Below, piece after piece: positions 9,501 through 17,529 of a stretch of DNA of 64,000 bases. The stretch's first letter is position 1, and each line of letters begins with the position of its first letter. Position numbers and translations under genes: made by a program. Under the pieces are notes generated by a model. It did not search any database and was not told the DNA's origin. It saw only the letters and a list, made by a program, of their open reading frames with translations. The stretch comes from Diplonema papillatum (lineage: Eukaryota > Euglenozoa > Diplonemea > Diplonemida > Diplonemidae), in NCBI GenBank assembly GCA_030068145.1, contig JAPJBO010000577.1, forward strand, positions 83,230 through 147,229, written 5' to 3'.

Positions 9501-10658
9501 GACGACTGCGCAGCAGCATTCCCGCAGTGAGACTGTAATAGTGGCGACACTCCACCCATGGATATTAGTGGGGACTTCTTTTTGAATTTGATGTAAACTC
9601 CCGGATTATTTTGCTAAAGTTGGGATTGTATCCGTCATTGCCGCCCTCTCTCGGCGTTGACATTCAGGGCACTGGGCAGAAGTCACGTTCCACTCGCCAC
9701 CGCTGTGATGAAGCGAAATGCTGTGGTTCAATTAACCAGTTGGATTCCTCTTTGTTCGTAACAGTTCCAAGCTGACACTTCATTGCGGGCACAACATGCA
9801 AGAAGGCCTGGAAGAAATCAGGAGCCGCGGGTAGCCACCCGAGAGCGCTACTCACAGCACCTTCAATCTCTGGCACTCCCCTCGAAGGTTCCCGGTTATT
9901 GGAGAACATAAACACATAAACCCCCTACCTGTGACGCCGTCCCCGGCGGCTTCGGCGAGCGTGGTCGACGGTGTCGACGCTGGGGTCGACTCGCTCCGGT
10001 CGCTGGCCGGGTTCCGCGGGGACTCCGCGTGCTGCCGCCTTCGAGGCGTCGTGTTGGCCTGGTGGTTGGCAGCCGGGTCCGACGGCCCGGAGTTGGCCCT
10101 CAGCTGCTCGTGGAGCGATTCGAGCTCGCGGGAGAGGTCGGCTATCTTTTGGCGGATGCCGGGCGTGCCGCAGGCGGCTTGCGCCAACTCGGCGGGAGAC
10201 GTGGTGCGGGACGACGGGTTTTCGGCGGAAATCGCGCGGGAAGAGGCGGACGACGCTTGGGCCTCTCTGTAGGGCAGCGACGAAGAAGGGAGGCGGGCCG
10301 TCTCTTCCATGACGGTCACTTCGTGGGCGCGCCAAAGGAGCTCGATCTCCCGCTGTTCGACCGCTTGCTCGCGCATCGCCAGCTGCTGGGCCGCCTCGCC
10401 CTGCGCCCTCGCCAAGCAGTCGAGCCAGTAGGCCTTGTCGCTCTCGCAGCGGGCGGCCACGACGCAGTCCCCCACTACCCACTCGTGCGCGCCGCCGCCG
10501 CCGTCGTGCCGCTCGCCGTCAACCTCGCCGACCACCACCACGCTGCCCGACCGCAGGTCCATCTCGGCCACGGGCTGCTTCTCATACACCCGGAATGACG
10601 CGCCTTGCAGCTCGCACCACCGCTCCACACGGTCCACTAACAGCTTCCCGCACACCAT
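450..10658 (-). CDS. Four-exon gene model: PH-domain / coiled-coil / PDZ- and SH3-like scaffold protein (528 aa)
   Basis: I join exons 10658-9929, 7031-6717, 2778-2345 and 557-450. Each junction has GT and AG, and the phases agree (1/1, 1/1, 0/0), giving 1587 coding bases and one stop. Order of parts: an N-terminal PH-like domain (residues 1-110), coiled-coil stretches, a low-complexity basic and alanine-rich part, a segment with 'LLLEVNG' resembling a PDZ strand, an SH3-like stretch starting 'VGDRVRTTKF', and an acidic tail. A membrane or cortical scaffold role is inference; I recognise no orthologue. Introns of 2.9, 3.9 and 1.8 kb hold minisatellites, broken exon copies and a mobile element. 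Further exons could be missed. Each phase match has a one-in-three chance of being accidental, so the chain is plausible rather than proven. Confidence 0.55.
1085..1510. repeat. 111-bp minisatellite
   Basis: Units built from CTACATCGTTGCCTTATGGC and GACTACTACTTGTTGCTCTA recur exactly 111 bases apart (ATG at 1138 and 1249). The internal triplet texture (GCTACTAC) makes long but meaningless open frames on both strands. A partial earlier unit lies at about 690-800. The tail (about 1370-1510) is repeated at 2130-2290, so the array and the exon fragment next to it were duplicated together. Confidence 0.85.
1581..1723 (-). pseudogene. Broken 3' copy of the PDZ/SH3-like exon
   Basis: This stretch is almost identical to 2345-2490, including the AAG|GTACAC donor. 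It lacks eight bases next to a CCGAC repeat, so the exon's frame hits a stop (TAA) before the donor. The copy ends abruptly where the minisatellite resumes. It marks a tandem duplication of about 770 bases covering array plus exon end. Confidence 0.8.
1733..2290. repeat. 129-bp version of the same minisatellite
   Basis: Units repeat every 129 bases (ATG at 1750 and 1879) and carry an extra TGTTGCTCTATGGCTACTAC segment relative to the 111-bp array. The last part duplicates 1360-1510. It sits in the last intron of the PH/SH3-like gene model. Confidence 0.85.
2345..2778 (-). CDS. Probable third exon: PDZ-like strand plus SH3-like domain
   Basis: The exon begins after a strong CCCACAG acceptor with 'LLLEVNGHAVGCLTWLGYDD', which resembles the central strands and helix of a PDZ domain. 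It continues with 'HLRVGDRVRTTKF' to 'NVFSTSRAFLEPV', a pattern typical of small SH3-like beta barrels. The open frame closes at an AAG|GTACAC donor in phase 0. It is 434 bases long. Two partial copies flank it, at 1581-1723 (3' part) and 3221-3340 (5' part), both broken. The domain assignments rest on pattern only; that this is a real exon is better supported than what it folds into. Confidence 0.6.
2838..3520. repeat. GT-rich microsatellite and duplicated flank
   Basis: GT runs occur at about 2850-3004 and 3363-3402. Each is followed by the same approximately 140-base sequence (GGGGCTTCAAGTGGGTGACG onward, at 3014 and 3414). Between them lies a fragment of the neighbouring exon (3221-3340). 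Confidence 0.8.
3221..3340 (-). pseudogene. Broken 5' copy of the PDZ/SH3-like exon
   Basis: It repeats 2659-2778 including the CCCACAG acceptor and part of the upstream intron, but one base is missing in the GTGCC/GTTGACC region and the copy stops after about 40 codons. It is therefore a decaying duplicate. Confidence 0.75.
3888..4085. repeat. Tandem repeat, about 2.5 units
   Basis: The unit starts GCTGGCTCCTCTCTCCCGGG and ends CACTCAAAGATCGACTTATA; it recurs at about 3889, 3979 and (partial) 4070. Small indels distinguish the units. Confidence 0.8.
4086..4700. repeat. Stretch without a gene; related to repeats at 28.2 and 57.3 kb
   Basis: Part of 4150-4240 resembles 57310-57400, and 4415-4490 (TTGCCTAGAGGCTTTTCGT) recurs at 28215-28290. 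I see no credible exon. Confidence 0.5.
4708..4836 (+). repeat. 42-bp tandem repeat, three units
   Basis: Three consecutive units beginning GAGTTTCTGCTCTTCGTATT follow each other with almost no divergence. The period is a multiple of three and the plus strand is open across it, but no start, splice or family context supports coding. Confidence 0.85.
5030..5292. repeat. Dispersed repeat with palindromic end (copy 1)
   Basis: Homologous to 24990-25346: both contain TTTTGCGTCCTCACTCAGGA, CAACACAGCGCGACGCGACG and a terminal palindrome around GGACTGACAGTCC, followed by AGAAGCTAATCCCCTG. In this copy the sequence after the palindrome is interrupted by the element at 5293-6277. Confidence 0.8.
5722..5796 (-). 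other. tRNA-like segment (A and B box) inside the 985-bp element
   Basis: On the minus strand the sequence has TAGCCTAACGGTTACCGC as an A-box-like stretch and ATGGTTCGATTCCCCC as a B box, about 40 bases apart, then a T run that could end RNA polymerase III transcription. Arm pairing is imperfect, so this looks like a tRNA-derived short element head rather than a working tRNA gene. Confidence 0.55.
5996..6065 (+). other. Second tRNA-like segment, opposite orientation
   Basis: TGGTCCAGAGGTTACCAC and GGTGGTTCGATTCCCGCC form A- and B-box-like motifs followed by T runs. It resembles the reversed segment at 5722-5796, so the two form a head-to-head pair about 200 bases apart. Confidence 0.55.
6554..6725. 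repeat. Tandem repeat of about 55 bp at the exon border
   Basis: Four units of GCAGTACCGGTGCTGCCGCC plus AGTGAAAAACTGTGAAAGTG follow each other and run into the end of the probable exon at 6717. The unit itself contains the presumed donor (GTACTG on the minus strand), so splice-site copies have been amplified. Confidence 0.8.
6717..7031 (-). CDS. Probable second exon: Arg/Ala/Gly-rich linker
   Basis: An open GC-rich segment of 104 codons starts after a GCTGCAG acceptor ('GVLADDARHGPSCIEVLD...') and ends at 'GEGEGGST' before a GTACTG donor; it is in phase 1 at both ends, matching its neighbours. The part near the acceptor looks folded, the rest is basic and alanine-rich. A second copy of its first 175 bases lies at 7838-8012. 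Conservation between the copies is highest in the coding part and they share the acceptor. The donor lies inside the first unit of a tandem repeat, so its position is uncertain. Confidence 0.5.
7115..7372. repeat. 59-bp minisatellite (array 1)
   Basis: Units with TTGGATTAACTCTTCACGGG and GACATAAGTAGTAATGTTGC recur every 59 bases (for example 7191, 7250, 7309). The array directly follows the acceptor side of the probable exon at 6717-7031. Confidence 0.9.
7838..8012 (-). pseudogene. Truncated copy of the Arg/Ala-rich exon
   Basis: It matches 6850-7031 with the CTGCAG acceptor kept, a few substitutions and one fewer GCC triplet; the match ends at 'ERRCW' with no donor at the break. The same 59-bp array lies next to it as beside the parent exon, so exon start and array were copied together. 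Confidence 0.75.
8025..8815. repeat. 59-bp minisatellite (array 2)
   Basis: About twelve units of the same family as 7115-7372, more diverged, with variant spacers (GTAGTAATG/GTAATAATG). It lies in the first intron of the gene model. Confidence 0.9.
8993..9426. mobile_element. Possible MITE with ACCTTGTCCAGACAAGC ends
   Basis: TTACCTTGTCCAGACAAGC at about 8993 is the inverse of GCTTGTCTGGACAAGGTCA at about 9407. The 430 bases between have no coding potential. I see no clear target duplication, so the call rests on the inverted ends only. Confidence 0.4.
9929..10658 (-). CDS. First exon: PH-like domain and coiled coil
   Basis: The start is the ATG at 10658 (MVCGKLLV...), because the pleckstrin-homology-like pattern begins there: a GKLLV strand, 'RWCELQGASFRVYEK', a glycine-rich loop, and a C-terminal helix 'KAYWLDCLARAQ' with the expected tryptophan. 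The open frame runs 75 bases further upstream, but that part adds nothing PH-like. After the domain come heptad-like stretches ('AMREQAVEQREIELLWRA' and 'IADLSRELESLHEQLRA') that should form coiled coils, then a Ser/Pro/Thr-rich linker. The exon ends at a CAG|GTAGGG donor in phase 1. High third-position GC supports real coding. PH domains often bind phosphoinositides, but no specific lipid-binding signature can be claimed here. Confidence 0.72.
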
Positions 10659-10742
10659 TTTGTTTTGCCTTCCTTTGGTCCTACACGACAAGAGGTTTCG
10701 TGCGTGTTTACAGAAGTCGGGAGTTTCTGGCAATCCGGTATA

Positions 10743-11600
10743 GATTGCTGTCTAACATTTTGTCTACGTCTTTCGACGTTTTACTTGTGAGCTAGACTCT
10801 GTTGCCTGGGATCGTTCTTTTTTTAGAGTTTATGCTGTGGTGTCAACTTGAAATACCGGGCTTTTTAGAGCAACCTGCCGTCCGGATGCAGTGCCAGCGC
10901 TAGCACTACGAGCATTTCTATCTTCCTCTGATGGCCGACTGCCTGGAAAAGAGTGTTTTAGCGTTTATTGTTTGTAGGAAAGGGGGAAGGTTAAGCCCTT
11001 GCTAGTTCGTGCTGCTTCACGAATCCGCGAGTTCGACCGAACAAAAAACAGAACCGGCTTGCATGGCAAAGGCTGTATCTCACTTGCTTCAACTAGGATC
11101 TCTCATCTACCCGGACGTGCCGTAGTTCACACCCACATGACACACGTGCACGCAACTGGTTCACGGAACGTGTGAAAGTAAGCCTGATATCCCAGCAAAG
11201 AATCAAAAGTATTGTGCCGTGGACAAAGGAAAGATGAGCCAGCAACTGCCCCACCGATCTGAAGGGTGGAGAAATCGTGCAGGTGGCCTGTTGGCGACAA
11301 CTTAGTCGTTGTCGCCCGAAAAGTGGCTAGGTGTGGACAAGTGGCTAGGGGCGAAGGAACCTTGTCAAACGAACAAGGAAAGATCCGCCAGTGATGCTAT
11401 CCGGCCAGTTAAGACGTGACACCGCACCTATCCAAAGGTGCCTTGTCCTGAAAAGGAAAAGGCAAGGTAGGAGGGCCTTGACGGCCACAGCATTAAACGC
11501 ACGCAACCGCGCTTCGTTGAAATCAAAATCGTTGGTTAAAGACTCCCTCCAGTTCTAGCGAACTTCGTGATGAGTACCCGCAACCCGTATTTTCTACTAT
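10743..11600. other. Stretch without a recognised gene (5' flank of the PH gene)
   Basis: Mixed-composition sequence with stops in all frames. It separates the start of the PH-domain gene from the end of the ankyrin locus. No promoter motif stands out. Confidence 0.4.
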
Positions 11601-12135
11601 GAGTCCTGCAAACACGGGCGGGGTCCAGCCCACCGCGCGCCCATCGCCGCCCCGTATTTTGAGGTCAAAAGGTTGTTAGTCCAAAAGACTCTCTCCCTGA
11701 GCCCACTTCTTGGCGTGGTTTTTGTCCCTGAAGCCCTCGGCTAATGAGTGCCCGGCAACTCGTATGTATTCTGACTAAATCGAAAGTCTCGAGTGATGCA
11801 CTTGCTGTGCCGACGCGCAAAAGGGGCCAGTGTCATGTTCCGACGGCCTCGAGGAGCTCGACTATGTCAGCCACGCTCCGCCGCACGCGCCAGCCCCAGC
11901 GCCGACCTATTCTTCGCATCGAGCGCGGCCAACGAAGCCCCCAAGCGCAGCAGCCGCTCCACCACTTCGCGGCGGCCCCGTTTCGCCGCGAACATCAACG
12001 CGGTCTTGCCGATGGCGGCGGCCGCGTCGACCGGCGCGCCGCCGTCCGAAAGCAGGCCGACGGCGCCCGGAGCCCTGGCGTTGCTCGCGAACACGAGCGG
12101 GGTCCAGCCCGCCGCGTCCGCGCGCCCACCACCAC
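11601..12135 (-). pseudogene. Two truncated copies of the ankyrin terminal exon
   Basis: A short remnant (about 11601-11660) and a longer one (11836-12135) repeat the last ankyrin repeats of the gene ending at 12304, together with the downstream flank (TGTCCCTGAAGCCCTC recurs). In the longer copy a one-base insertion turns 'ARAAERADVVELLE' into a stop just after AAERG. Both copies start abruptly in the middle of a repeat, as expected of serial 3'-end duplications. Confidence 0.8.
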
Positions 12136-12303
12136 CCCGTATTTGAGGGCAAAAAGTTATTAGACTAAAAAGCTCTGTCCCTGAGCCGTGGGTTTTGTCC
12201 CTGAAGCCCTCTCAGCTAATGCCCTGCAACTCGTATGGATTTTGACTAAATCGAAAATCTCGAGTGATGCACTTGCCATGCCGACGCGCAAAAGGGGCAT
12301 GTG

Positions 12304-14402
12304 TCATGCTCCAACGGCCTCGAGGAGCTCGACTACGTCAGCACGCTCCGCCGCACGCGCCAGCCCCAGCGCCGACCTGTTCTTCGCATCGAGCGCGGCC
12401 GACGAAGCCCCCGAGCGCAGCAGCCGCTCCACCACTTCGCGGCGGCCCCGTTTCGCCGCGAACATCAACGCGGTCTTGCCGTTGGCGGCGGCCGCGTCGA
12501 CCGGCGCGCCGCCGTCCAAAAGCAGGCCGACGGCGCCCGGAGCCCCGGCGTTGCTCGCGAACACGAGCGGGGTCCAGCCCGCCGCGTCCCGCGCGCCCAC
12601 CGCCGCCCCGCACGCCAGCAGCAGCGACACGACCCGGTCGTGGCCGTTCTTGCTCGCGAACATCAGCGGCGTCCACGTCGACCCGGGCGGGTCGACGTGG
12701 ACGCCGTAGTCGAGGAGGAGGGCCGCAGTATCACAGTGTCCGTTCTCGCACGCGCACGTGAGGGCGGTGCTCCCGTGGACGTCGGTCGCCCCGGCGAGGC
12801 GAGCGGCGGCCTCCAGGCGCAAACCAGCGCCGGGATCGGTCGTACACGGTGAGGTTTGACGCTGGGCGTCAACCTCCCGACCACCGGTAGCACTGGTGCT
12901 TTCGTCGGATTCTCTCTCCCCACCACCGGTTGGTCCTGAGCTTCCGTGGGCTTCTACCTGCTGGCCATCGGTTGCTTTTGAGCTCCCGCGGGCTTCTGTC
13001 TTCTGGTCACCGGTTGCATCTGAGGTTCCGCCAGCTTGTACTATCTTCTGGTCACCGGCTGCGCCTGAGCCTCCGTTGGCTTCTAGCTTCTGCGCATCGG
13101 TTGCGCCCGAGCTTTCGCGGGCTTCGGGCTTCTGGCCGGCAACCGTTTGGGCCCCGGTTGCCCCCGCCCGCCCGGCAGCGCGCAGCAGGAGGCGGACGGC
13201 CTCCGTGTGGCCGTTCTGGCTCGCCACCATTACCGCCGTGCGCCCGCCGTTGTCCCGTTGTCCCGGGTCCGCCCCGGCGCCCAGCAGGAGGGCGGCGGCT
13301 TCCAAGCAGTTGTAGTAGCTCGCTACCATCAGCGCGGTACGCCCGTCTGATTTATTTATGGTTTGGGTGCTTTAGCAGCAGGGTGCATACAGCCTGCAGG
13401 TTCCCCGGCTGGCTGCTGATCTACCGAGCTTTGTCGTAGCTCGCTGCCCTGCCTGCGAGAAGCTCCCAAGGCTCACGCGGGGCCAGGCACGTTGGAACTC
13501 TCTCTCGAAATGTGCTGCAAGCACAGAACCCCACGCCAACACAAACTGATAGAGAACTGGATAAATTTGCAATGTTGCCGTTGCCAGACGGTGTTTGGTG
13601 CCAAGAAAACTAGCCCAGTCCTATCCTGAATAAAGAAAACGCACAGACAGCTAAAACACTTGATGTTTGCGTTTTTAAACTTAAACCGAGGGGGTCGACA
13701 CGAAGCGACTTCCAGATAACTTGTAGCGGTGCCGTCGTTGGCGGAGGTTCGCGCAAAGAAAAGCAATCGGGTCCCGTCTTGGGTGAAGACGACGTGGGCT
13801 CCTCAAAAAACACCCGGCCCAATCTTTTGGCGAGACCCGAATGGGGAGTGCGGACTCCTATATGGCCCTCATATGATCCTTATATGACGGCGCAAGCACA
13901 CCTTGGTTGCTCGCTGAAGGGTCCGCCCCGTGCCGAAGCAAGAACTCGACGATGTCACGGCTCGTCCGGGCGGCGAGCATCAGGGGCGTGTTCTCGGGCG
14001 CCGCCTTGTTCGGGTCCGCGCCGGCCCGCAGCAAGACGGGCACGACGCCGGCCCTGCCCTCGGCGCACGCGTGGGCCAGCGGCGTGCGGCTCGCCGCGTC
14101 GGCCTGGTCGACGACCGCCGCGGCACCGCCGGCGAGCAGCGCGGCCGCGATGCCGGGGTGCCCGGCCTCGCTGGCGACGGCGAGCGCCGTGCAGCCCCTG
14201 GCGTCGGCGGCCGGCACCCGCGCGCCGGCCCGCAGCAGGACGCCGACGATGGCCGGGTGCCCGTTCCGGCACGCGACCATCAGCGCGGTCAGCCCGCTCG
14301 CCGCCGCCTCGTTCACGTCCGCGCCGGCCGCCGCGAGCTGCGACACGACCTTTTCGTGGCCCGCCCGGCAGGCCAGCATGATCGGCGTCCAGCGCTCCCT
14401 GC
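12304..14402 (-). CDS. Ankyrin-repeat protein, last two exons (5' part not found)
   Basis: Exons 14402-13902 and 13346-12304 (stop TGA) join in phase 1 to read '..ADPSASNQDGRTALMVAS', a seamless ankyrin repeat, which supports the splice. The first exon has about five repeats (for example 'RERWTPIMLACRAGHEKVV'), the second about six, split by a low-complexity linker of 14- to 15-residue imperfect repeats (pattern ATGDQKTEARGSS). Loop residues fit the ankyrin consensus (TPLMFASKNGHDRVVSLLL). The acceptor at 14403 (GACAG) needs an upstream exon ending in one base, and I did not find it. Function: protein-protein scaffold; partner unknown. Coding GC is very high. Truncated copies lie on both sides. 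Confidence 0.85.
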
Positions 14403-14840
14403 CTGTCGCGCGCAGAAAGCGCACTGTCGAAATGGCCATTCCTATTCGGCGACCTCAACGCAACCCGGTGAAGCCTGAAGTTTGGATCAATCAAAAAGCA
14501 CTGGGAACATTTCGAGGCCCCTGCGAGCCATAAACCCCGTTAAAACTGTATATATACATTATATCAAGAAGACGGCAACCCCAACTCAGTCCGGTGAGGC
14601 CTGAAGTTTGTTTCAATCAAACAGTACTGCACAAAACATTTAGAGGCTCCGGCGAGCCATAACTCCTTTAAATGTGGAGCGTATGTACATCAAAAAGACG
14701 GCACCCCATTCGGCGACCTCAACTCAGCCCGGTAAAATCTGATGTTTGTATCAATCAAAAAAGAGACACGGAAGCCTTTTTGGTCTCCTCCGAGCCTACG
14801 ACTGCTAAAGGTTTCGAGTGTTGTCATCAAAAGAAAAAAC

Positions 14841-15040
14841 GAGCGGCGTGCAGCCCCGCCGCGTCGGCCTGGTCGACGACCGACACGGCACCGCCGGCAG
14901 CAACGCGGCCGCGATGCCGGCCTTTGCTGGCGACAGCGAGCGCCGTGCAGCCCCTGGCGTCGGCGGCCCGCACCCGCGCGCCGGCACCCGCAGCAGGACG
15001 CCGACGATGGCCAGGTGCCCGTTCCGGCACGCGACCATCT
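14841..15040 (-). pseudogene. Truncated ankyrin exon copy
   Basis: Matches part of 14074-14283 with several small deletions, one of which shifts the frame after 'MVACRNGHLAIVGVLLR'. No usable splice sites. Confidence 0.75.
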
Positions 15041-15257
15041 AGAACATTTAGAGGCCCCTGCGAGCCAAAAACACGGTAAACTTGGAGCGTTTTAAATCAA
15101 ACAGACAGCCCCCCATTCGGCGACCTCAACTCAGCCGGGTGAAGCCTGATGCTTGCATCAAACAAAAAAGAGACACTTTTGGGGTTCCTACGAGCCTGAA
15201 ACTGCTCAGAAATTGGAGCGTTTGCATCAAAAGAAAAAGCGGGCGGCGGGAAGCCCA

Positions 15258-15537
15258 CAGCGTCGGCCTGGTCGACGACCGCCGCGGCACTGCCGGCGGG
15301 GTGCCCAGCCTCGCTGGCGACAGCGAGCGCCGTGCAGCCCCTGGCGTCGGCGGCCGGCACTCGCAGCAGGACGCCGACGATGGCCGGGTGCCCGTTCCGG
15401 CACGCGACCATCAGCGCGGTCAGCCCGCTCGTCGCCGCCTCGTTCACGTCCGCCGCCGCGAGCTGCGACACGACCTTTTCGTGGCCCGCCCGGCAGGCCA
15501 GCATGATCGGCGTCCAGCGCTCCCTGCCTGTTCGCGC
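15258..15537 (-). pseudogene. Ankyrin exon copy with mostly in-frame deletions
   Basis: It matches about 14095-14402, including the acceptor (GAACAG instead of GACAG), but lacks 6, 12 and more bases so that AAAGADVNEA becomes AAADVNEA and LLRAGARVPAADA becomes LLRVPAADA. The frame stays open to the end of the match and then runs into intron sequence. A spliced role cannot be excluded but no donor is evident. Confidence 0.65.
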
Positions 15538-15828
15538 AGAAAGCGCACTGTCAAAATGGCCACAAAATCGGCGAACCCGGTGAAAACCTGAAGTTTGGAT
15601 CCATCAAAAGTACTTTTGCAAACATTTAGAGGCCCCTGCGAGCCAAAAACACGTTAACCCTGGAGCGTTTTACATCAAAAAGACGGCTCCCCATTCGGCG
15701 ACATCAACTCAGCCAGGTGAAGCCTGAAGCTTGTACCAATCAAAAAAGAAGAACACGAAAACCTTTTTGGGCTTCTACGAGCCTAAAGCTGCTAAAGGTT
15801 TGGAGCGTTTGCATCAAAAAGAAAAAGC

Positions 15829-16893
15829 GAGCGGCGTGCAGCTCCGCCGCGTCGGCCTGGTCGACGACCGCCGCCGCGTCGGCCTGGTCGACGACCGCCG
15901 CCGCGTCGGCCTGGTCGACGACCGCCGCGTCGGCCTGGTCGACGACCGCCGCCGCGTCGGCCTGGTCGACGACCGCCGCCGCGTCGGCCTGGTCGACGAC
16001 CGCCGCCGCGTCGGCCTGGTCGACGACCGCCGCGTCGGCCTGGTCGACGACCGCCGCGTCGGCCTGGTCGACGACCGCCGCCGCGTCGGCCTGGTCGACG
16101 ACCGCCGCCGCGTCGGCCTGGTCGACGACCGCCGCCGCGTCGGCCTGGTCGACGACCGCCGCCGCGTCGGCCTGGTCGACGACCGCCGCGTCGGCCTGGT
16201 CGACGACCGCCGCCGCGTCGGCCTGGTCGACGACCGCCGCCGCGTCGGCCTGGTCGACGACCGCCGCCGCGTCGGCCTGGTCGACGACCGCCGCGTCGGC
16301 CTGGTCGACGACCGCCGCCGCGTCGGCCTGGTCGACGACCGCCGCCGCGTCGGCCTGGTCGACGACCGCCGCCGCGTCGGCCTGGTCGACGACCGCCGCC
16401 GCGTCGGCCTGGTCGACGACCGCCGCGTCGGCCTGGTCGACGACCGCCGCGTCGGCCTGGTCGACGACCGCCGCCGCGTCGGCCTGGTTGACGACCGCCG
16501 CCGCGTCGGCCTGGTCGACGACCGCCGCCGCGTCGGCCTGGTCGACGACCGCCGCCGCGTCGGCCTGGTCGACGACCGCCGCGTCGGCCTGGTCGACGAC
16601 CGCCGCGTCGGCCTGGTTGACGACCGCCGCGTCGGCCTGATCGACGACCGACACGGCACCGCCGGCGAACAGCGCGGCCGCGATGCCGGGGTGCCCGGCC
16701 TCGCTGGCGACAGCGAGCGCCGTGCAGCCCCTGGCGTCGGCGGCCGGCACCCGCAGCAGGACCCCAACGATGGCCGGGTGCCCGTTCGACCGCCGCGTCG
16801 GCCTGGTCGACGACCGACACGGCACCGCCGGCGGCCGGCACCCGCAGCAGGACCCGACGATGGCCGGGTGCCCGTTCCGGCACGCGACCATCT
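15829..16893 (-). pseudogene. Ankyrin exon copy expanded by a coding minisatellite
   Basis: The ends match 14074-14283 (GAGCGGCGTGCAGC at left, NGHPAIVGVLLR codons at right), but the codons for VVDQADAA, present once in the parent exon, are repeated about 31 times. A second partial copy of the right end lies at 16790-16893. The minus frame stays open for 425 codons, with no start or splice site that I trust. Confidence 0.7.
15842..16650. repeat. 24/27-bp minisatellite, about 31 units
   Basis: The unit is GCGTCGGCCTGGTCGACGAC plus C and one or two GCC triplets, giving 24- or 27-base units; each has a SalI-type GTCGAC. Long and short units come in a recurring order (one or two short, three or four long), which points to higher-order duplication. 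Units are almost identical. Every period is a multiple of three, so frames on both strands stay open. Confidence 0.95.
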
Positions 16894-17167
16894 CAAAAAG
16901 TAAGTTTACTTTTGCGAAACCCTTTTTCCCACGAAAATGGGGTTGGCTAAAAAACTTTCGCCGCGTCCGCATTATGCTATTTGGTATCCCCGAAGCCCGA
17001 AGTAACGGAGTACGCAAGAACTCCGCGCAAACTACGCAGGAACTCCGCGTTTCGGGGTAGAGCTACATATTATCATACTCTATATGCAGCTGGCGGCTAA
17101 CTGAGTGTCGAAACGGTCCTGACACGGCTTACATAACTTGCCACTGCGCTGCGGCGAAAAAACTCCA

Positions 17168-17527
17168 GTACCTACCCCCCCCCCCCCCGTGTTTAAGATC
17201 GCGCCCTCCCCCCCCGTGTATAAGATCGGGTTTTTTGAGAAATGAGGGCGATCTTATACACGGGGGGGGGAGTGGGGTGGGGTCCCGCGCAGCGGAAAAA
17301 AAGTTTTTTTGGGCGTTTTTACTGTGGGGGGGTCCGGTCTTATACACGGGGGGGGCTCAGGGCCCCGCGCAGCGGAAAAAAAACTTGGGGTGTTTTTTGT
17401 CCCCCCCCCGTGTTTAAGATCGTCCCCCCCCGTGTATAAGATCGGTTTTTTTGGGGGGCGATCTTAAACACGGAAAAACGCGATCTTAAACACGGGGGGG
17501 GGGGGGGGGGGGGGGGGGGGTAGGTAC
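17168..17527. mobile_element. Foldback element with C/G-tract inverted ends
   Basis: The left end GTACCTAC plus a C run and CGTGTTTAAGATCGCG is the inverse of the right end CGCGATCTTAAACACGG plus a long G run and GTAGGTAC. Sub-terminal copies of GATCTTATACACGGGG and of GCGCAGCGGAAAAAAA lie inside. No coding potential. The G run exceeds 25 bases and may vary or be hard to sequence. Confidence 0.6.
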
Positions 17528-17529
17528 AC

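Larger units (their letters stand above)
14420..15830. repeat. Intron repeats of about 130 bp interleaved with exon copies
   Basis: A unit with TCGGCGACCTCAACTCAGCC, TGAAGCCTGAAGTTTG and GAGGCCCCTGCGAGCC recurs at about 14450, 14585, 14710, 15115, 15560 and 15700. Exon fragments (14841-15040, 15258-15537 and the block from 15829) are inserted between units, so intron and exon were duplicated jointly. Confidence 0.75.

Noticed and set aside
9852-10733. 293-codon version of the PH-domain exon
   Set aside because: The upstream 25 codons add no PH sequence and the last part runs past a good donor (CAG|GTAGGG at 9928) into intron.
15717-16903. Plus-strand frames of 307 and 390 codons of VGLVDDRR- and SAWSTTAA-type repeats
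   Set aside because: They are produced by a 24/27-bp minisatellite whose period is a multiple of three; all frames are open, so length is not evidence of coding.
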